The notes under the pieces: generated by a model
What the model was told of the DNA's origin: nothing
The model's input: the letters and a program-made list of their open reading frames with translations, nothing else
Databases searched by the model: none
Translations under genes and position numbers: made by a program
In this document: in pieces, positions 7,492 through 17,303 of the stretch
Position numbering within the stretch: position 1 is the stretch's first letter
Layout of the letters: each line of letters opens with the position of its first letter
Assembly (NCBI GenBank): GCA_027669155.1
Contig: JAQEDR010000028.1
Span: 1-25,357, forward strand
Length of the DNA: 25,357 nucleotides
Source of the DNA: Peptoniphilaceae bacterium AM52-5BH
Lineage (GTDB): Bacteria > Bacillota > Clostridia > Tissierellales > Peptoniphilaceae
Reading direction: 5' to 3'

Positions 7492-8634
7492 TTACCTCGT
7501 ACTTTCTGCCTTCTCCCAAGTTGCCGCACTCTTTCCTGTAAGCTCGTTTTTGGCTCCGAGTATTTGGGCAAGCATCATCATAGAATAATATCTTGGAAAA
7601 TAGACGATTTTATTTTTTGCCTTACTTACTTGACCCAAAATGGCAAGAATTAGAAAGGCAACTTGTCCTAAAAGGATTAGCTTGTAGATAAATCCTTGTC
7701 TAATAAGAAATATATTACTTATAAATAATACTATATGAAAGAAAGCCTGCAAGAATCTCAAGGTCTTGTGGTTGAAGTGGAAGAAGGAAAACCAACCGTA
7801 TTTGAAAATATTTAACCTTCTCAGATTGGTCCTAATATTTGTAAGAATCCTTCTTTGCATCCTGACCTTTCTTTTAAACTCATCACTTGTCGTAGATCCT
7901 GCCTTCTCAAAGGCTAGGGCATCCTCATTATAAAGGGCTCTCTTGCCGTTAAGGGCTGCGTGAAGGGGCATCTCGTAATCGTGGGAGCTTACTAGGTCAT
8001 AATTTCTGTAATCTTTCTTTCTACAAGCATAAATCGCACCATTTCCTGCAGCTATGGTTTTTATGTTAGACTCGATTTTTCTCATAGTAAGTTCCATATT
8101 CCAGTAAGTATTTTCCGCTACAACAGAAGCTGTCTCATCTTCCTTGTAGATAAGAGACCCGCAGACATATTCTATATCGTCTGATGTAAAATAGGAAACA
8201 AGCTCACTTATGGCGTCTTCCTTAAAGATCGAATTCGCATCAGAAAAGACTAAAATCTCTCCCTTGGCGACCTCTACCGCCTCGTCCTGGGCGTTAGTCT
8301 TGCCCAAATGATTTCTTACAGTATTTACTCTGATATCATAGGCTGGGTGGCTTTTGATGAATTCTTGAGCAATCTCCACCGTCCTGTCATTTGAGGCATC
8401 ATTTGCAATAATAACTTCAAAATCTGGATAGTCAGTTTTTATAATATTGTTAAGCTTCTTCTCAATGACTTTCTCCTCATTGTAGGCTGAAATAATCACT
8501 GAAACTTTAGGCTTATATGTGTAATCTTTTATATTTTTTCTTTTTATAATTTTGTCTAATAACAAAAGTGTCAATGGGTAGCCTATCATAGGATAAAATA
8601 TGGCAAAGGCCGACACCCAAAATATTATTTTCAT
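7492..8634 (-). CDS. Membrane-associated glycosyltransferase family 2
   Basis: A 380-residue GT2 with one N-terminal membrane span (about 2-26), a GT-A domain (about 44-250) and two or more spans near 285-345. Motifs seen are SVIISAYNEE, IANDASNDRT, the DxD-like FSDANS (Asp 132) and SHDYEMPL. Where processive synthases have QxxRW this protein has QRRIL, so processive synthesis is not assured. The later RKVR...HKTLRFL block is common in a different, widespread GT2 subgroup. It is the first gene of the glycan operon. The start at 8634 has AAGGAG eight bases upstream and is preferred to an in-frame one at 8664. It probably starts or extends the glycan at the cytoplasmic face of the membrane. Confidence 0.82.
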   Translation of the reverse strand: MKIIFWVSAFAIFYPMIGYPLTLLLLDKIIKRKNIKDYTYKPKVSVIISAYNEEKVIEKKLNNIIKTDYPDFEVIIANDASNDRTVEIAQEFIKSHPAYDIRVNTVRNHLGKTNAQDEAVEVAKGEILVFSDANSIFKEDAISELVSYFTSDDIEYVCGSLIYKEDETASVVAENTYWNMELTMRKIESNIKTIAAGNGAIYACRKKDYRNYDLVSSHDYEMPLHAALNGKRALYNEDALAFEKAGSTTSDEFKRKVRMQRRILTNIRTNLRRLNIFKYGWFSFFHFNHKTLRFLQAFFHIVLFISNIFLIRQGFIYKLILLGQVAFLILAILGQVSKAKNKIVYFPRYYSMMMLAQILGAKNELTGKSAATWEKAESTR

Positions 8635-8652
8635 AAGCACTCTCCTTAGCTT

Positions 8653-8682
8653 ATTATATAACATTCATTATACTGTAAGCAA
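8653..8682 (-). promoter_or_regulatory. Candidate promoter of the glycan operon
   Basis: On the minus strand TTGCTT is followed after 18 bases by a perfect TATAAT, 19 bases before the ATG of the membrane glycosyltransferase. It is back to back with the gltS promoter. AGCAA...TTGCT (seven-base gap, 8678-8694) lies between the two and could be an operator, although the arms are short. Confidence 0.45.
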
Positions 8683-8689
8683 ATCAAGA

Positions 8690-8717
8690 TTGCTCTTTTT
8701 ATAGCATTTTATATAAG
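8690..8717 (+). promoter_or_regulatory. Candidate promoter of gltS
   Basis: TTGCTC is followed after 16 bases by TATAAG, about 54 bases upstream of the gltS start. It has a reasonable sigma-A form. Confidence 0.45.
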
Positions 8718-8770
8718 AGCTTGTAAAAATTATCTCTAGGGATAAACTAATAGGTAGGAAAGGATACATC

Positions 8771-9949
8771 ATGACAATAGAATTAGACATTATACAGACT
8801 CTAGGCATAGGAATGATTGCCTATATTATCGGAGTCTTAATTAAAAACAAATTTGAATTTTTTAGAAAATTTTTCATTCCATCTCCTGTAATAGGAGGGC
8901 TTATTATTAGCCTTGTGATTTTCATAATCAAATCAAGGGCCAAGGTCGATTTTAAATTCGACGGAACCCTCCAGGATTTCTTTATGAATATCTTTTTTGC
9001 ATCCATAGGCCTTGCCGCATCCTTTAAGAGTTTAAAAAAGGCGGGAGTGATTGGCCTTAAGCTTGCAATCGTAATAATCCTCCTCCTACCTTTACAAAAC
9101 ATAATCTCTGTAGGGATTTCACTTATTCTTGGCATAAATCCCCTCCATGGAGTGGCTATGGGATCTACTTCAATGACTGGAGGAATAGGTTCTGCCATAT
9201 CTTTTGGAAAAATCATGGAAGCTAAGGGAGCAGTCGGAAACACCTCCATAGGAGTGGCTGCGGCTACCTTCGGGCTTTTGGTTGGAAGTCTTGTGGGAGG
9301 ACCTGTCGCAAAAAGACTTATAAGAACCCACTCGCTTAGGTCAAAGGGCGCCTTATACGAATCAAAAGATACAAATATCAGAAGAATTATAAATCAATCT
9401 TCCTTGATGAAGGCCATAATACTCGTAAGTATGTCAGCCTTCTTGGGAACTTTTATAAACAAAATCCTAGCCCTAACTTCCCTAAGCTTTCCCTACTATG
9501 TAGGCTGCCAATTCGGAGGTCTTGTCGTAAGAAATATCTACGACTCTCTGGGAAAAGACGTGGACCTTGCTAATGTAAATATAGTGGGAAATATTTCCCT
9601 TAACCTCTTCCTATCCCTTGCCCTAATCAACCTAAACATTTCAGCAATAATAGGCCTTGCAGGACCTATGTTTGTAATCCTAATCGCCCAAGCAATATTT
9701 ATTGGAATCTATACAAGCCTTGTGACCTACAGATTTTGCGGCAAAGACTACGACGCTGCGGTAATGGCTGCGGGCCACTGCGGAGTAGGCCTAGGACAGA
9801 CACCAAACGCCATGGCCAATATGGAAGCAGTCATAGAAGAAAAGGGCCCAGCAGATATAGCAATGTTCATATTTCCAATAGTCCTAGCAGTAGCAGTAAA
9901 TCTCTTCAATCCCTTAGTCATTACATTTTTTATAGATTTATTGGCATAG
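8771..9949 (+). CDS. gltS: Sodium/glutamate symporter GltS
   Basis: Glutamate uptake carrier driven by the sodium gradient, 392 residues against about 401 in Escherichia coli. About ten or more hydrophobic spans are seen. Family landmarks are PSPVIGGL in the first reentrant repeat, FFASIGL, the glycine-rich MTGGIGSA (equivalent of the SGGHGTG loop), ATFGLLVGSLVGGPVA, and near the C-terminus the second inverted copy GHCGVGLGQTPNAMANM. AAAGGA lies six bases before the ATG. It stands alone on the plus strand, divergent from the glycan operon and convergent with the glucosidase gene. It probably supplies glutamate as fermentable substrate or for wall synthesis. Confidence 0.93.
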   Translation: MTIELDIIQTLGIGMIAYIIGVLIKNKFEFFRKFFIPSPVIGGLIISLVIFIIKSRAKVDFKFDGTLQDFFMNIFFASIGLAASFKSLKKAGVIGLKLAIVIILLLPLQNIISVGISLILGINPLHGVAMGSTSMTGGIGSAISFGKIMEAKGAVGNTSIGVAAATFGLLVGSLVGGPVAKRLIRTHSLRSKGALYESKDTNIRRIINQSSLMKAIILVSMSAFLGTFINKILALTSLSFPYYVGCQFGGLVVRNIYDSLGKDVDLANVNIVGNISLNLFLSLALINLNISAIIGLAGPMFVILIAQAIFIGIYTSLVTYRFCGKDYDAAVMAAGHCGVGLGQTPNAMANMEAVIEEKGPADIAMFIFPIVLAVAVNLFNPLVITFFIDLLA

Positions 9950-9950
9950 G

Positions 9951-11638
<1,688 letters not shown>

Positions 11639-11690
11639 CTATATTTTCATTTTAGTCCATTTCTACAAAAGTTCTAATTCTAAGCAAACA

Positions 11691-11712
11691 AAAAAGCTAG
11701 ACTCGCTAGCTT
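11691..11712 (-). terminator. Intrinsic terminator overlapping the tag stop codon
   Basis: On the minus strand AAGCTAG, loop CGAGT, CTAGCTT is followed by TTTTTTG. The 5' arm uses the last two bases of the TAA stop codon of the glycosylase gene, so termination is immediate. It ends the five-gene UppP operon. Confidence 0.85.
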
Positions 11713-12253
11713 AATGTTTAAAGCAAGAAATGCAGTGACAATTTATTCTTCCTATGGCTTCTAGGAAGGAATGGATTGTGACTGGTCCTACAAAGGAGAA
11801 AGACTTATCTTTCATGTCTTTGGATAGTTTCTCGGAAAGTTTGCTTCTCGCAATTATCTCCCCTTCTTTTCTCTTGTAGTCTATGGGATCTTTAATGAAG
11901 TTTTCTAGGTATTTGTCAAAAGACCCATAGTCTTCTCTTACCTTTATGAAGGCCTTGGCGTTTTTTACCAAGGCTATCAATTTTTTCTTGTTTCTGATTA
12001 TTTTATTGTTTCCCATGAGCTCTGCGATTTTTCTATCGTCATATCCTGCGATTTTCCTGTAATCAAAGCCGTCAAAGGCCTTACGCATAGCTTCTCTTTT
12101 CTTTAGGATTATCTCAAAGCTTAGTCCCGCCTGCATAAATTCCATGACGAGGATCTCGAAGATATAACTATCGTCATGGCTTATATTTCCGTATTCCTCA
12201 TCGTGATATTTTTCTAAGACCTCTCCCTTTGCCCATTCACATCTTTTTTTCAT
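11711..12253 (-). CDS. tag: DNA-3-methyladenine glycosylase I
   Basis: Base-excision repair enzyme that removes 3-methyladenine from alkylated DNA, 180 residues against 187 in Escherichia coli. The catalytic Glu 38 lies in MEFMQAGLSFEIILKKREA, close to the EcTag sequence (LEGQQAGLSW). The zinc-staple ligands are recognisable: Cys 5, His 17, His 173 and Cys 177, in CEWA, YHDEEYG and HCISC. The start directly follows the UppP stop (TAGATG), so it is the last gene of the operon. No functional link between the two is obvious; co-transcription may reflect only gene packing. Confidence 0.93.
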   Translation of the reverse strand: MKKRCEWAKGEVLEKYHDEEYGNISHDDSYIFEILVMEFMQAGLSFEIILKKREAMRKAFDGFDYRKIAGYDDRKIAELMGNNKIIRNKKKLIALVKNAKAFIKVREDYGSFDKYLENFIKDPIDYKRKEGEIIARSKLSEKLSKDMKDKSFSFVGPVTIHSFLEAIGRINCHCISCFKH

Positions 12254-13135
12254 CTAGAAGAATAAAAAGTAAACAAATACTATTATAGCTAGTATTATTC
12301 TGTAAATTCCAAATGGGATGAAGTCATTGTTTCTGATGTAGGCCATGAATTTCTTGATAACAAAGTATGCTACAAGAAAGCTTAGGACCATGCCCAAAAG
12401 GATTAAGAGCCACTGGTAGGCGGTAAAGCCTCCGAAGTTTTTGATAACTTTAAGGAAAGTCGCCCCAAGCATGGTAGGAATTGCTAGGAAAAATGAGAAT
12501 TCTGCTGCAGCAGATCTGGATAATCCTAGGATCATGGCTCCCATAATTGTCGCAGCTGACCTACTTGTTCCTGGGATCATGGCAAGGGTTTGGAAAAATC
12601 CTATAGCAAGTACGGTCTTATAGGAAACCATGGCTATGTTATCGTGCCTAAAGCCCTTGTTTCCTTTATTTCTTTTTTCTACAAAGATTATTATTAGACC
12701 CCATACTAGTAGCATAGTTGCAACAACCATTGGATTAAATAGGTGCTCATCTATGAAATCATCAAAGAGTAGGCCTAAGATCATGGCTGGAAGGATTCCT
12801 ACTATAACTCTTTTCCAAAGCTCTATTGTCTTCTTGTCTGGATGGGTTAGTCTAAAGTAGAATCTGGATTGTCCATTTAGTTTATCGTAGTTTTTAGGGA
12901 AATATCTTTCTGTCTTTTCCCTATCCCAAGGGTTGAGCCTTTTAAAGTAAATCACTACGACAGATAAGATTGCTCCTAGTTGGATGATTATATTAAAGGC
13001 GTTGGAAAATCCTTCTGGTTCAAGCTTTACAAATTGGTTGACTAAGATCAAATGTCCAGTCGATGATACTGGCAAGAATTCCGTAACTCCTTCTACTACA
13101 GAAAGGATTAGGACTTTTATAAAATCTATTATCAT
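12254..13135 (-). CDS. uppP: Undecaprenyl-diphosphatase UppP (BacA)
   Basis: Membrane phosphatase that converts undecaprenyl diphosphate to the monophosphate, recycling the lipid carrier for peptidoglycan and other wall glycans; excess gives bacitracin resistance. It has 293 residues with about eight spans. Signature 1 is EGVTEFLPVSSTGHL (15-29, with Glu 15, Glu 19, Ser 25, His 28), and signature 2 is PGTSRSAAT near residues 185-195. A hydrophilic insert of about 45 residues (WDREKTERYF...KKTIELW) sits between the first spans, as in many Firmicute members. The ATG overlaps the stop of the TtcA-like gene (ATGA). Confidence 0.95.
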   Translation of the reverse strand: MIIDFIKVLILSVVEGVTEFLPVSSTGHLILVNQFVKLEPEGFSNAFNIIIQLGAILSVVVIYFKRLNPWDREKTERYFPKNYDKLNGQSRFYFRLTHPDKKTIELWKRVIVGILPAMILGLLFDDFIDEHLFNPMVVATMLLVWGLIIIFVEKRNKGNKGFRHDNIAMVSYKTVLAIGFFQTLAMIPGTSRSAATIMGAMILGLSRSAAAEFSFFLAIPTMLGATFLKVIKNFGGFTAYQWLLILLGMVLSFLVAYFVIKKFMAYIRNNDFIPFGIYRIILAIIVFVYFLFF

Positions 13136-13941
13136 TCAAATTCCTCCAAAAATGAGTGTTTTTCTCCCTTTATTTGATAGCCTAAGACCATATCGCAATT
13201 GACATTTTCTGCTGATCTTAGGATTGACTTTTCTACTTCCGGGTTATCTTTTTTAAGTTCTGCTATTAATTCTTTTATCTTCTTTCTAGTATAAGATTCG
13301 CTTGATTTAGTAACTGTACAAGCACAATTTAGGGCAGAAAGAGATACGTAATCCCTCCATCTTTTGATATCATCCTCGTGAAGATAATAAAGAGGTCTAA
13401 TTAGCTCCATATCCTCAAAGTTTTGCGCCATAAGTTTAGGCTTCATAGTCTTGAAGTTTCCTGCATAGAGGACATTCATCATTGTTGTCTCGATTACATC
13501 GTTCATATGATGGCCTAGGGCGACTTTATTGCATCCTAACTCCTTTGCCTTGGCATATAGAAAACCCCTTCTCATCCTAGCACACATATAGCAAGGGTAG
13601 GCTCCCTTGGTTATTGTCTCTGCTACTTCGAAAACTTCCGAATCATAAATTGTCCCATCTATATTAAGGTAGGCTAGGTTTTTTTCTAGTAAGTCTCTAT
13701 TTTCCTTATCGTAACCTGGATCCATAGAGATGTATTCTACATCAAATTTTACCCTAGAGTGCTTATGTAATTCTTCGATAAGCTTTGCGAGAATCAAGGA
13801 ATCCTTACCTCCAGATATGGCGACAGCGACCTTGTCTCCTTCATTTATCAAGGAAAACTCCTTGACCGCCTTGATAAATGGCGACCAGATTTCTTTCCTG
13901 TATTTTTTTATAAGTGATCTTTCAATTTCTACTAATTCCAT
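13132..13941 (-). CDS. ttcA: TtcA-like tRNA 2-thiocytidine synthetase
   Basis: PP-loop ATPase of 269 residues, likely to thiolate cytidine 32 of tRNA. The PP-loop is SGGKDS (43-48). The Fe-S/persulfide cysteines are CYMC (Cys 117, Cys 120) followed by ARMRRGFLYAKAKELG, which aligns well with TtcA, and a third site in NCACT (Cys 206, Cys 208). GHHMNDVIET matches the TtcA GHH.DD block. TilS is excluded because it lacks the CxxC pattern and is longer. It overlaps its neighbours at both ends by one and four bases within the HAD-to-tag operon. Confidence 0.85.
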   Translation of the reverse strand: MELVEIERSLIKKYRKEIWSPFIKAVKEFSLINEGDKVAVAISGGKDSLILAKLIEELHKHSRVKFDVEYISMDPGYDKENRDLLEKNLAYLNIDGTIYDSEVFEVAETITKGAYPCYMCARMRRGFLYAKAKELGCNKVALGHHMNDVIETTMMNVLYAGNFKTMKPKLMAQNFEDMELIRPLYYLHEDDIKRWRDYVSLSALNCACTVTKSSESYTRKKIKELIAELKKDNPEVEKSILRSAENVNCDMVLGYQIKGEKHSFLEEFE

Positions 13942-14732
13942 TATAACTCCACTATTTTTGAAGGGATGTATCTTTCACAAACCTCCAAGTTTATATCTTT
14001 TTCTGTATCAAGTCCCAAACTTGTAAGATAATTATCAACTGTAAGTCTCGAAAGCTCTGGGGTGTTGTTGGTATCTGATAGGTGGGATAGAAAGACTGTC
14101 TCATTTTTGCCAACTAGGGCATCTGCTAGAGCTTCTGCCGACTGGTCATTTGACAAATGTCCCATCTTCCCCATAACTCTAAGCTTAAGATTATGTGGAT
14201 ATGGCCCAAGCTTTAGGGCTTCTAGGTCGTGGTTTGCCTCCATATAATAGATATCAGAACCCTTAATCTCGTAAGCGATCTTCTCATCTATTATTCCTGT
14301 ATCAGAAATAAGGCTTATCTTTTTATTGCCAAGATAGATCACATATCCCACAGGTTCCATAGCATCGTGGTGGATGGATATTGGGAGAATATCCATTGAC
14401 TTAAAGTTTATGAACTGATTTGTCTTAAATATTTTTATATTCTCTTCCTTTAATCTCTTAGCCTTTTTAGAAAAAGCCTTCCAGGTTCCCTCGTTGGCAT
14501 AGATTGGAATATCAAATCTTCTCGATAGGACTCCTGCTCCTTGGATGTGGTCGTTGTGCTCGTGAGTTATAAATATCCCATCGAGATCCTTTGCTTTCTC
14601 CCCGATTTGGGCTAGGAGATTTTCTATTTTTCTTCCGGAAAATCCCGCATCGATTAGTATGCGAGAATCCTTGTACTCAAGAAAGCTTACATTGCCTGAT
14701 GATCCAGAAGATAAGGTTACAAATCTAGACAT
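13941..14732 (-). CDS. walJ: MBL-fold hydrolase, WalJ/YycJ family
   Basis: Metallo-beta-lactamase-fold protein of 263 residues. It begins with the family's characteristic TLSSGSSGNV and has LIDAGFSGRK, the metal motif THEHNDHIQG (His 57, His 59, Asp 61, His 62), SISHHDA-like IHHDAMEPVGY, ISDTG and FLSHLSDTNN. WalJ/YycJ is linked to coordinating wall synthesis and division and is usually at the end of the walRK operon. Here it lies in an operon with HAD, TtcA, UppP and Tag, and no walRK is in the window. It overlaps both neighbours (eight bases with HAD, one with ttcA). Confidence 0.85.
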   Translation of the reverse strand: MSRFVTLSSGSSGNVSFLEYKDSRILIDAGFSGRKIENLLAQIGEKAKDLDGIFITHEHNDHIQGAGVLSRRFDIPIYANEGTWKAFSKKAKRLKEENIKIFKTNQFINFKSMDILPISIHHDAMEPVGYVIYLGNKKISLISDTGIIDEKIAYEIKGSDIYYMEANHDLEALKLGPYPHNLKLRVMGKMGHLSNDQSAEALADALVGKNETVFLSHLSDTNNTPELSRLTVDNYLTSLGLDTEKDINLEVCERYIPSKIVEL

Positions 14733-15546
14733 CTAGATCAAAATACTCCTTAAGAAACTTCGCTATGGAAGGCTCTTCGTTTGATCCTATGACAAAGTCT
14801 GCCGCATCTTGGGCTTCTTTCATACCGGAATCCATGGCCACACCACATCCTGCAAAGTCCAAGCTCTTCACATCATTCATCCCATCACCAAAATACATGA
14901 TGTTTTCTCTGTCGATTTCAAGCATTTGGGCTAGCTTCTTTAGACTTTCAGACTTGCCTGAGTTTTTGTTTAGGATTTCTAGAAGACGCTTTTCATTTCT
15001 CATAATCTTATAGTCTTTGACAAGCTCTTTCCTATTTTCCTCAGTAAACTTATCCAAAAGGTCCTTTTCTCCTGCAAGGGCAATCCTACATATGCTGTCC
15101 TCTATGTCCTCAAACTTTTCAAACTTAAACCACGGCATAGAAACTTGCCATTGGTCGTACAAGAAGGCATCATTTGGGACTTCTGCATTCAAGTAGAGGA
15201 TATTCATGGTGTGGATTGTAATCTGTAAGTCTTCATCTCCTACCAAGCTCTTGATCTTTTCGTAGTCTTTCTTTCCTAAGGGATTTGAGATAAGGGCCTT
15301 GCCATCGGCATTTCTCCTTACAAAAGCCCCAGTTCCGCAGATAGAATAATCGTCATAGGCCATAAGGTCAAGCTTTTGACGCATCCTCCACATACCATTG
15401 AAGGTCCTGCCGGAGTTTAGGACTATCTTAATTCCCTTTTCCTTAAGTTTCTTTATAGCTGTGACGTTTTCGTCAAGCATTTCTTTTTTATCATTTACTA
15501 AAGTACCATCTATGTCAAATACAATTAATTTTATATCTTTTTTCAT
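14725..15546 (-). CDS. HAD-superfamily Cof-type phosphatase
   Basis: A cytoplasmic phosphatase of 273 residues, HAD subfamily IIB (Cof). Motif I is VFDIDGTLV (nucleophile Asp 11, acid/base Asp 13), motif II is LNSGRT, motif III Lys is in NSGKSESLK, and motif IV is YFGDGMNDVKSL (Asp 221, Asp 225). The C2 cap lies between motifs II and III. Relatives dephosphorylate sugar phosphates, FMN or pyridoxal phosphate; the substrate is not predictable here. AAAGGAG lies seven bases upstream of the ATG, and it is the promoter-proximal gene of the uppP operon. Confidence 0.88.
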   Translation of the reverse strand: MKKDIKLIVFDIDGTLVNDKKEMLDENVTAIKKLKEKGIKIVLNSGRTFNGMWRMRQKLDLMAYDDYSICGTGAFVRRNADGKALISNPLGKKDYEKIKSLVGDEDLQITIHTMNILYLNAEVPNDAFLYDQWQVSMPWFKFEKFEDIEDSICRIALAGEKDLLDKFTEENRKELVKDYKIMRNEKRLLEILNKNSGKSESLKKLAQMLEIDRENIMYFGDGMNDVKSLDFAGCGVAMDSGMKEAQDAADFVIGSNEEPSIAKFLKEYFDLDV

Positions 15547-15571
15547 AAGTCTCCTTTTCGTTTTAGACTAT

Positions 15572-15602
15572 ATTATAATACTAGATAAGGGCTTATTTTC
15601 AA
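15572..15602 (-). promoter_or_regulatory. Promoter of the HAD-walJ-ttcA-uppP-tag operon
   Basis: The minus strand carries TTGAAA (15597-15602), then 19 bases, then a perfect TATAAT (15572-15577). A short palindrome, ATAAG GG CTTAT, at 15585-15596 lies between the boxes and could be an operator. Confidence 0.5.
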
Positions 15603-15607
15603 TCTGA

Positions 15608-15637
15608 TTGAAGGCTATGATAAAGAAGTGTTATAAT
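15608..15637 (+). promoter_or_regulatory. Promoter of the ModE-like gene
   Basis: TTGAAG, 18 bases, then TATAAT. Its -35 box and the -35 box of the divergent HAD promoter together make the palindrome TTCAAT CTG ATTGAA (15598-15612), so the two promoters are placed back to back. Confidence 0.55.
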
Positions 15638-15672
15638 AATTAAAAGCGTTAATTTCAAAGAAAGGATATATC

Positions 15673-16026
15673 TTGAAAAAGTACAAAGCAAAAATAAAAC
15701 TTGTTATAAAAAGTAATAGAACAAACTTCTACGGGCCAGGTATAAACGAGCTCTTATTATTAATAGATGAGTACCAATCGACAAAAGAAGCAGCAGGAGC
15801 CATGGGCCTATCTTATTCCAAGGCACTTAAGATTATCAAAAGATGCGAGAGGGAATTAGGCTTTGATATTATAAAAAGCCAAAGAGGTGGAGCCGATGGG
15901 GGAAAGAGTATTCTGACAGACGAAGGAAGAAAGATAATGACAGCCTACAAGGACTTTAATGACGAAGTAAACGAGGACTTGGAAGAAAAATTTAACAAAT
16001 ATTTCTCCTTTTTAGATAAAAATTAA
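15673..16026 (+). CDS. ModE-like winged-HTH DNA-binding protein (single domain)
   Basis: A 117-residue protein matching the N-terminal DNA-binding domain of ModE: LLLLIDEYQSTKEAAGAMGL, SYSKALKIIKRCERELG, then the wing GGADGGKSILTDEGRKIM. There is no C-terminal molybdate-binding (TOBE) domain, only a charged helical tail. The start is TTG, with AAAGGA seven bases upstream and no in-frame ATG nearby. LysR-type regulators share a similar HTH, but the GG.GGG.x.LT.xGR wing favours ModE. No molybdenum transport or cofactor genes are in the window, so its target is unknown. It may act on its own promoter or the divergent HAD operon. Confidence 0.8.
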   Translation: MKKYKAKIKLVIKSNRTNFYGPGINELLLLIDEYQSTKEAAGAMGLSYSKALKIIKRCERELGFDIIKSQRGGADGGKSILTDEGRKIMTAYKDFNDEVNEDLEEKFNKYFSFLDKN

Positions 16027-16049
16027 GGGCTAAGCTAGAAGCTTCGCCC
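16027..16049. terminator. Bidirectional hairpin between ModE-like and malic enzyme genes
   Basis: GGGC TA AGCT, loop AGA, AGCT TC GCCC forms a ten-base-pair stem with one mismatch. On the minus strand it is followed by CCTTAATTTTT, which suits the end of the malic enzyme gene. On the plus strand the T-tract is poor. Confidence 0.55.
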
Positions 16050-16060
16050 CAATATCTTAA

Positions 16061-17215
16061 CTATTTAACATAATCCATCACAGCCTGGGCCACCTTACAA
16101 GCTACATTTTCCTCAAAAGCTCCTGGTATGATGTATTCTTCATTTAACTTATCATCATCAATCATTTGGGCAAGGGCAATTGCCGCAGCAAGCTTCATCT
16201 CATCTGTTATGGCTGAAGCATGGGCCTTCAAGGCTCCCTTAAATATTCCAGGAAAGGCTAGAACATTGTTGATTTGGTTTGGATAATCGCTCCTACCTGT
16301 CGCAAGAATTCTCGCACCAGCTTTTTTGGCCTCGTCATAGTCGATTTCTGGAACTGGATTTGCCATAGCAAAGACAATAGAGTCTTTATTCATATTCTTT
16401 ATATCTTCTCCATCTATGATATTTGGAGCAGATACTCCTACAAAAACGTCACTATCCACCATAGCTTCCTTTAAGCTTCCCTTAAAGTTTTCCTCATTGG
16501 TAAATTCGGCAATTCTTGCCTTAACAGGATTGTCTCCTTCTAGATGGTCTTTGTTGATAGCTCCTCTTGAATCACAAACTATAATATGACCTACTCCATA
16601 ATCTCTTAAAAGCTTAGCTATTGAAAAACCAGCAGCTCCCGCTCCAGAAATTACGACCTTGATATCTTCCTTATTCTTCTTAACTATCTTAAGTGCATTG
16701 ATAAGGGCTGCAAGAGTTACTATTGCAGTTCCATGTTGGTCGTCGTGGAAGACTGGTATATCGAGCTCTTCTTTAAGTTTTTCTTCTATGTAGACGCATC
16801 TTGGAGATGATATATCTTCGAGATTGATTCCGCCAAAGCCTGGGGCAATGTTTTTTACTGTTTCTATAATCTCATCAGCATCTTGAGTGTCGAGGACTAT
16901 TGGCACAGCATTTACATCTCCAAACTCCTTAAACAAAACAGCCTTACCTTCCATAACAGGCATAGCAGCCTCAGGGCCAATATTTCCAAGACCTAGAACA
17001 GCAGACCCATCACTTACTACTGCTATTGTGTTGGCCTTTGATGTGTAGGTGTAGGCCTTCTTCTTATCTTCGGCGATTTTCCTGCAAGGTTCTGCAACTC
17101 CTGGTGTGTAGGCATAGGTCAAATCCTCTGCATTATTTACCTTAGCCTTGACATCTGTAGCAACTTTTCCTTGCCATTGTTCGTGTTTTTCTAAAGCTTT
17201 TTCATATACGTTCAT
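16061..17215 (-). CDS. NAD(P)-dependent malic enzyme
   Basis: Cytoplasmic enzyme that oxidatively decarboxylates malate to pyruvate and CO2. It has 384 residues, the short bacterial form without a phosphotransacetylase domain. Visible features are YTPGVAEPC (catalytic Tyr 36), [13 protein letters not shown] (Lys 91), metal ligands in [12 protein letters not shown] (Glu 133, Asp 134) and [11 protein letters not shown] (Asp 158), and a Rossmann motif [10 protein letters not shown] (191-200). The acidic Asp 215 after the second strand (IIVCDSRG) favours NAD over NADP. AAGGAG precedes the ATG. It is a single-gene unit, flanked by terminators on both sides. It probably feeds pyruvate into fermentation. 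Confidence 0.93.
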   Translation of the reverse strand: MNVYEKALEKHEQWQGKVATDVKAKVNNAEDLTYAYTPGVAEPCRKIAEDKKKAYTYTSKANTIAVVSDGSAVLGLGNIGPEAAMPVMEGKAVLFKEFGDVNAVPIVLDTQDADEIIETVKNIAPGFGGINLEDISSPRCVYIEEKLKEELDIPVFHDDQHGTAIVTLAALINALKIVKKNKEDIKVVISGAGAAGFSIAKLLRDYGVGHIIVCDSRGAINKDHLEGDNPVKARIAEFTNEENFKGSLKEAMVDSDVFVGVSAPNIIDGEDIKNMNKDSIVFAMANPVPEIDYDEAKKAGARILATGRSDYPNQINNVLAFPGIFKGALKAHASAITDEMKLAAAIALAQMIDDDKLNEEYIIPGAFEENVACKVAQAVMDYVK

Positions 17216-17241
17216 AAATTACTCCTTTTCTTCATATAACA

Positions 17242-17252
17242 ATTTTAACATA
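17242..17252 (-). promoter_or_regulatory. Weak candidate promoter of the malic enzyme gene
   Basis: On the minus strand TATGTTAAAAT gives an extended -10 (TGtTAAAAT) about 27 bases before the ATG. No convincing -35 is seen. Confidence 0.3.
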
Positions 17253-17269
17253 GAAAACGATTTTTTAAA

Positions 17270-17297
17270 ACAAAAGGGCCTGGACTTTCATCCAGAC
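17270..17297 (-). terminator. Intrinsic terminator after the ABC-2 exporter operon
   Basis: On the minus strand GTCTGGA, loop TGAAAG, TCCAGGC (seven pairs, one G-T) is followed by CCTTTTGTTTT. It lies six bases after the permease stop. Confidence 0.7.
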
Positions 17298-17303
17298 TTC
17301 CTT

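Noticed and set aside
8821..9249. 142-codon open frame antisense to gltS
   Set aside because: It is opposite a clear GltS sequence, has no ribosome binding site context and no recognisable protein features.
13132..13941. TilS (tRNA-Ile lysidine synthetase) or arginosuccinate-type PP-loop enzyme
   Set aside because: The CYMC and CAC cysteines and the ARMRRGFLY block fit TtcA, and TilS is longer with a different C-terminal domain.
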